Shown here: positions 7,060 to 10,039 of the stretch, piece by piece
How the letters are laid out: each line of letters opens with the position of its first letter
How positions within the stretch are numbered: position 1 is the first letter of the stretch
Assembly: GCA_016256075.1 (NCBI GenBank)
Contig: SDVU01000863.1
Location: forward strand, 1 to 10,039
Direction: 5' to 3'
Length of the DNA stretch: 10,039 nucleotides
Source of the DNA: Dictyocoela muelleri
Taxonomy: Eukaryota > Microsporidia
Program-made: the position numbers and the translations under genes
Notes under the pieces: generated by a model
What the model was told of the DNA's origin: nothing
What the model saw: the letters and a program-made list of their open reading frames with translations, nothing else
Databases searched by the model: none

Positions 7060-7520
7060 CCACTTTATTTAAAACTAAGAGACGATAAAAACACTTCGAG
7101 TGGACGAAAGAGAACGAACGGGATTTGAGAGATATAGAAAACGAAATAAAGAAAGGTTTATTGTTATCACACCCTAAGTTTAATGAAAACTTCGTTGTCT
7201 TAACTGATGCAAGCAACTTCGGGATAGGAGGTGTAGTGATTCAAAAAATAGAATAATCGGATATTACAGTAAAGTGTTGAGTAAGTCAGAAATAAACTAT
7301 TCAGTGGTCAAGAAGGAATTACTTGCTATATTTAAAACTATTGATAATTTTAAACACATTCTTTTCAACTCCCAAATCATAATTAAAAGCGATAATATGA
7401 ATATAAGATTTGATGGTCCAATGTCTAAGAGAATTAATAGGTGGAAATTTTTGTTAGAAGAATATAATTATAAAATAGAGAATATAAAAAGCAAATAAAA
7501 CATTCTGACAAATCATCTAT
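7060..7520 (+). pseudogene. RNase H relic of the Ty3/gypsy element
   Basis: The motif VLTDASNFGIGG (about 7195-7235) is the first catalytic strand of the Ty3/gypsy RNase H. Downstream are VVKKELLAIFKTIDNFKH and INRWKFLLEEYNYKIE (about 7430-7480), ending near LSRNSS, which marks the tether to integrase. The enzyme would degrade the RNA strand during reverse transcription. The relic is broken. Confidence 0.88.
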
Positions 7521-7639
7521 CCAGAAATTCATCGACATCTTCTGAAAATTCAAATAAACAAAGCAGTAACCTACTACAACATATAAAATATAACGTGGAA
7601 CAAATAAGAAAACCCGAACTTTTGTTCACAACCACGATA

Positions 7640-8620
7640 TAATCAACTACCTCACGAAGAAATAAAAAAAGAACTTGAAAACTTACACATCAATATGGCC
7701 CATCCTAGAATTTTTAAAATGTACTTCACAATTACAAAATATGCTAATGTTTCAAATATCAAAAAACTTATATCAGAAATATGTGAATCTTGCATATTCT
7801 GCCACCAATAAAAAATTTCAACACGTACATACGGCAAAGTGAAATTAACCGATCAAGCAAAATATCTATTTGAAATATTAGGTATTGACATAAAGAGACC
7901 AATAAGGCCAAAACATTTCTAAACTAATATTAAGAAGCCCGAATTCTGCATTTGTGTTTTTGTCGACATATTCAGCAGATTTACTCATGTTGAAATAATA
8001 TGGAATATAAACTCCCAAACTGTGGGTAAGGCTCTCCCAAAATTTTTTAATGCAAATTGAAAACATCTCCCAAAAGATACTGACAGGCCAAGGTCTTAGA
8101 TTCACATCATCTTACTTTAGAATTTGCTCGAATCAAATAACATCATTCACATACTAACTTCGCCTCATAAACCCACGGGGAACTCCACAGTCGAAAGAGT
8201 AAATTTAAAAATTGGGTTATAAATAGACATACAAGAGGAAAAGGTCTAAATTAAATAAAGAAAACTATATGGAAAATATTGAATCTTTTACACAACCAAA
8301 ATCCTGAATTCTTACCATATGAGATAATTATGAATTTAAGTATCTTTATAAATTCTACAAAAGCAATACCTTGCAATACAAGTCAATTGTTAATGAAAAT
8401 GAAGACAATTAAAATTAAAAATTTATTACGTAAAACAAAAAATTAAATTAACCATAAGTATAAAATCGCTGATTATGTATTTATCAAAAATTTCTCACAG
8501 GATAAGGTTGAAAGGATATGGTGTGGTCAGTTTTAAATTGTTAAAATCGGAAGTTTCGAAAATGCAGTTTTTATCGACAAAAATACAAAATAAGTTAAGT
8601 ATCAATCAAAAATTTGAAAC
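7640..8620 (+). pseudogene. Integrase relic of the Ty3/gypsy element
   Basis: The N-terminal zinc-binding domain of the HHCC type is visible, with INMAHPRIFKM near 7690-7715 and CESCIFC at 7783-7802. The catalytic core follows with GIDIKRP (about 7881-7900), FVDIFSRF (about 7955-7985) and GNSTVERVN (about 8178-8205), the D, D and E blocks of retroviral-type integrases. A C-terminal segment near 8510-8600 (ERIWCGQF, ENAVFIDKN) fits the small C-terminal domain of the family. The coding frame reaches nearly to the polypurine tract. The relic is broken. Confidence 0.87.
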
Positions 8621-8623
8621 CTT

Positions 8624-8639
8624 AAAAACGGGGTGAGAA
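8624..8639 (+). promoter_or_regulatory. Polypurine tract of the Ty3/gypsy element
   Basis: AAAAACGGGGTGAGAA ends directly before the TG of the right LTR. This is the position and composition of the primer for plus-strand DNA synthesis in LTR elements. It fixes the start of both LTRs. Confidence 0.8.
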
Positions 8640-8895
8640 TGTAGAGATACCTACTTCCAAATAAACATCAAATCAAAAAACATAAAAAAAAATCAAAATC
8701 CATAAATTGAGAAAAACTGATGAAAATATGGAGAGAAATGTGGAGGGATCAAATCTAAAACTATAAATATTACTGAGAAAATAACCCCTACGGGATGGTG
8801 ATTACGAACTTGAGAAACAATTACAAATTAAATAAAAACTTTTCAAAATCAATTTATTCACATTATCTTTCCAGCGGTTCTATACCTATGGAACA
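8640..8895 (+). repeat. Right LTR of the Ty3/gypsy element
   Basis: About 256 bp, a direct copy of the left LTR at about 93% identity by eye, starting TGTAGAGATACC and ending near GGAACA. The similarity stops just after this point, where Merlin transposase sequence begins on the minus strand. Confidence 0.9.
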
Positions 8896-8904
8896 CCGAA
8901 ATAT

Positions 8905-9712
8905 CATTTTTAGAGTTATCCCGCCACATAAACTCATCTAAATATGATTGCAGATGTTATTTGTGCACTTTTTTTCATACTTTTAAATTTTAGTTTCACA
9001 AAGTCACATAGCGATTCGATATTTTGTGTGTGGACGCCGGTAACAGAATCATGAAACTCAGACTATGAACACAGTTTCATGTTTAAAACCCATCACTCTT
9101 TTGTAACTAGCCCATTAGTCGAAATAAATTATGCTACATTTTCACAAACTTCGCTTATTATAAGCAATAATGTGCTCGCCTTTATATCTGGAACTACTCT
9201 TAAAAAACATTTGACTGGTTAAAGCTGATATCAAAATCTAAAATACCAATAGAGGTCGTCTAAGTTGTCTACAACGATGATATTTAGGTTTATGACAAAA
9301 GAGGCTCTCATCAATCTGACAAATTATGCCACTTCCACCTAATTTTATCGGGTAACGATAATTAAATGTTGATATTTCTTTTCGAATAGCAGCAAAAATT
9401 ATAATCGAAGTTGGTTTTGATATAGACAGATACGCCATTATTCGAGTAATACTACTTTTTGACAAGATTTCCAGAGAACTTCTAACCAAATTTTTAATTA
9501 AATTTTTAAGATGCTTAAAAAGAATTGACTCTCAAGCTTATTCTTTTTAAATAGTTTGTGCCGCCGCATTATAACATCTGTGGCGCAAACCATCTGTAGA
9601 TTGATGAATTTTTTTTCAAAGATAATTCTTGGCTACAGTGTTCGCATTGAGTAGCTTGTTCCAGTATTTAACGCTGTTGAAAAAAATTGTATAAACTCTT
9701 CGATAGATGCAT
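8905..9712 (-). pseudogene. Merlin-type (IS1016/IS1595-related) DNA transposase, heavily decayed
   Basis: Merlin elements are animal DNA transposons whose DDE transposase is related to bacterial IS1016/IS1595. Reading leftwards: a zinc-ribbon half CEHC (9635-9646), DGLRHRC (9574-9594), then an open stretch from 9489 to 9238 with LGGSGIICQIDESLFCHKPK (first catalytic Asp 9309-9311) and KYHRCRQLRRPL. Farther on are VVPDIKASTLL (about 9150-9195), VTGVHTQNIES (catalytic Glu 9015-9017) and the typical C-terminal SYLDEFMWR (8922-8948). The second Asp, expected in an HSD-like motif, is not seen; the matching place reads ISTN. The motifs lie in three frames: there are at least three frameshifts, a cluster of three stops near 9525-9545, a stop at 9235-9237 and more in the middle. 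The gene is long dead and older in appearance than the MULE. Confidence 0.88.
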
Positions 9713-10039
9713 TAAATAGATATCGGATTGTAGATTTATAAAATGTCAGCATTTATAAATTTTGCAGAAGTACAAACAACTGCCAATTGGCATTTTTTTA
9801 CTTGGTTCAAAATTTCTCCTGATGAAAAATTTTGTTTAAGTGCTGAATTTATAAATTATTATAGCAATTTTGGCGCTTATTAAAAATTTGGGGATTTTTT
9901 AAAAATTTTGATTTTTTTAAAAATTCCCAGATTTTGAATATAAGGTATAATAGCCTTTATGAAAATAAGCATAAAATCTTTGTACGATCAAATTTTTATA
10001 AAACAAAATATAGCAGTAAATTTTTTGTATCATAATATG
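9713..10039. other. AT-rich flank with an imperfect inverted repeat
   Basis: This is the 5' side of the Merlin relic. An imperfect inverted repeat pairs 9883-9899 (AAAATTTGGGGATTTTT) with 9919-9935 at about 15 of 17 bases. The segment 9791-9837 resembles the palindrome at 1386-1424. The first part (about 9713-9760) may hold the remaining N-terminal Merlin codons, but I could not align them. No gene is supported in the rest. Confidence 0.45.

Larger units (their letters stand above)
4628..8895 (+). mobile_element. Ty3/gypsy (Metaviridae) LTR retroelement, old and broken
   Basis: A 4.27-kb element with direct LTRs at both ends and relics of gag, protease, reverse transcriptase, RNase H and integrase in that order. 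Integrase after RNase H is the Ty3/gypsy order rather than Ty1/copia. A polypurine tract lies directly before the right LTR. No envelope-like region is seen between integrase and the right LTR, and there is no obvious chromodomain. The LTRs differ at about 19 of 255 positions plus one indel by eye, so the insertion is fairly old. The coding part is broken many times, roughly twenty or more. No clear target-site duplication was found. The lineage within Ty3/gypsy was not determined. Confidence 0.92.

Noticed and set aside
4628-8895. Ty1/copia or retrovirus-like element with env
   Set aside because: Integrase follows RNase H, which excludes the Ty1/copia order, and there is no room or open segment for env between integrase and the polypurine tract.
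9742-9882. 47-codon open frame on the plus strand starting MSAFINFAEV
   Set aside because: It overlaps the 5' side of the Merlin relic and the degraded palindrome, has no homology I recognise, and a frame of this size is expected by chance.
9883-9935. Merlin terminal inverted repeat
   Set aside because: The two arms are only 19 bases apart and on the same side of the gene, so they form a local hairpin and not the two ends of the element.

Overview
The window looks like gene-poor, AT-rich repeat DNA from an animal nuclear genome, most likely an invertebrate such as an arthropod or nematode (low confidence on the taxon). The reasons are a FLYWCH-zinc-finger MULE transposase, a Merlin (IS1016-related) transposase relic, a Ty3/gypsy LTR retroelement, a tRNA-derived SINE-like head and long minisatellites, with no single-copy host gene recognised. 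Nothing in it looks bacterial: there is no operon structure and there are no Shine-Dalgarno sites or compact genes.

Layout. 1-1192 (minus strand) is a decayed FLYWCH + MULE transposase gene that runs off the left edge; a 16-bp repeat lies just upstream of it. 1265-2142 is non-coding, with a near-perfect 39-bp palindrome, a tRNA-like promoter unit (A and B boxes) and an unidentified block richer in G+C. 2143-3725 is the most unusual part. It is a 1.58-kb foldback element in which almost everything is inverted repeat. Both arms start with the same terminal sequence, continue as about 22-bp tandem repeats, share a 33-bp conserved block (30/33 identical in inverted orientation) and then become T/C-rich (left) or A/G-rich (right) low-complexity DNA that meets near 3243. 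The left arm is about twice as long because of a 12-bp minisatellite. 3741-4540 continues as four further tandem arrays, three of them also with a 22-bp period.

4628-8895 is an old, broken Ty3/gypsy LTR retroelement on the plus strand. Two approximately 255-bp LTRs, about 7% diverged by eye, flank relics of gag, protease, reverse transcriptase, RNase H and integrase in the order typical of Metaviridae. Its right LTR ends only a few bases from the C-terminal end of a minus-strand Merlin transposase relic (about 8905-9712), so the retroelement probably inserted into or beside an older Merlin copy. The last 300 bases are AT-rich with an imperfect inverted repeat and no gene.

No functional pathway links these pieces. 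The window is a graveyard of several transposon classes. Its main interest is the foldback element and the series of 22-bp arrays around its right tip, which look as if they share an origin.
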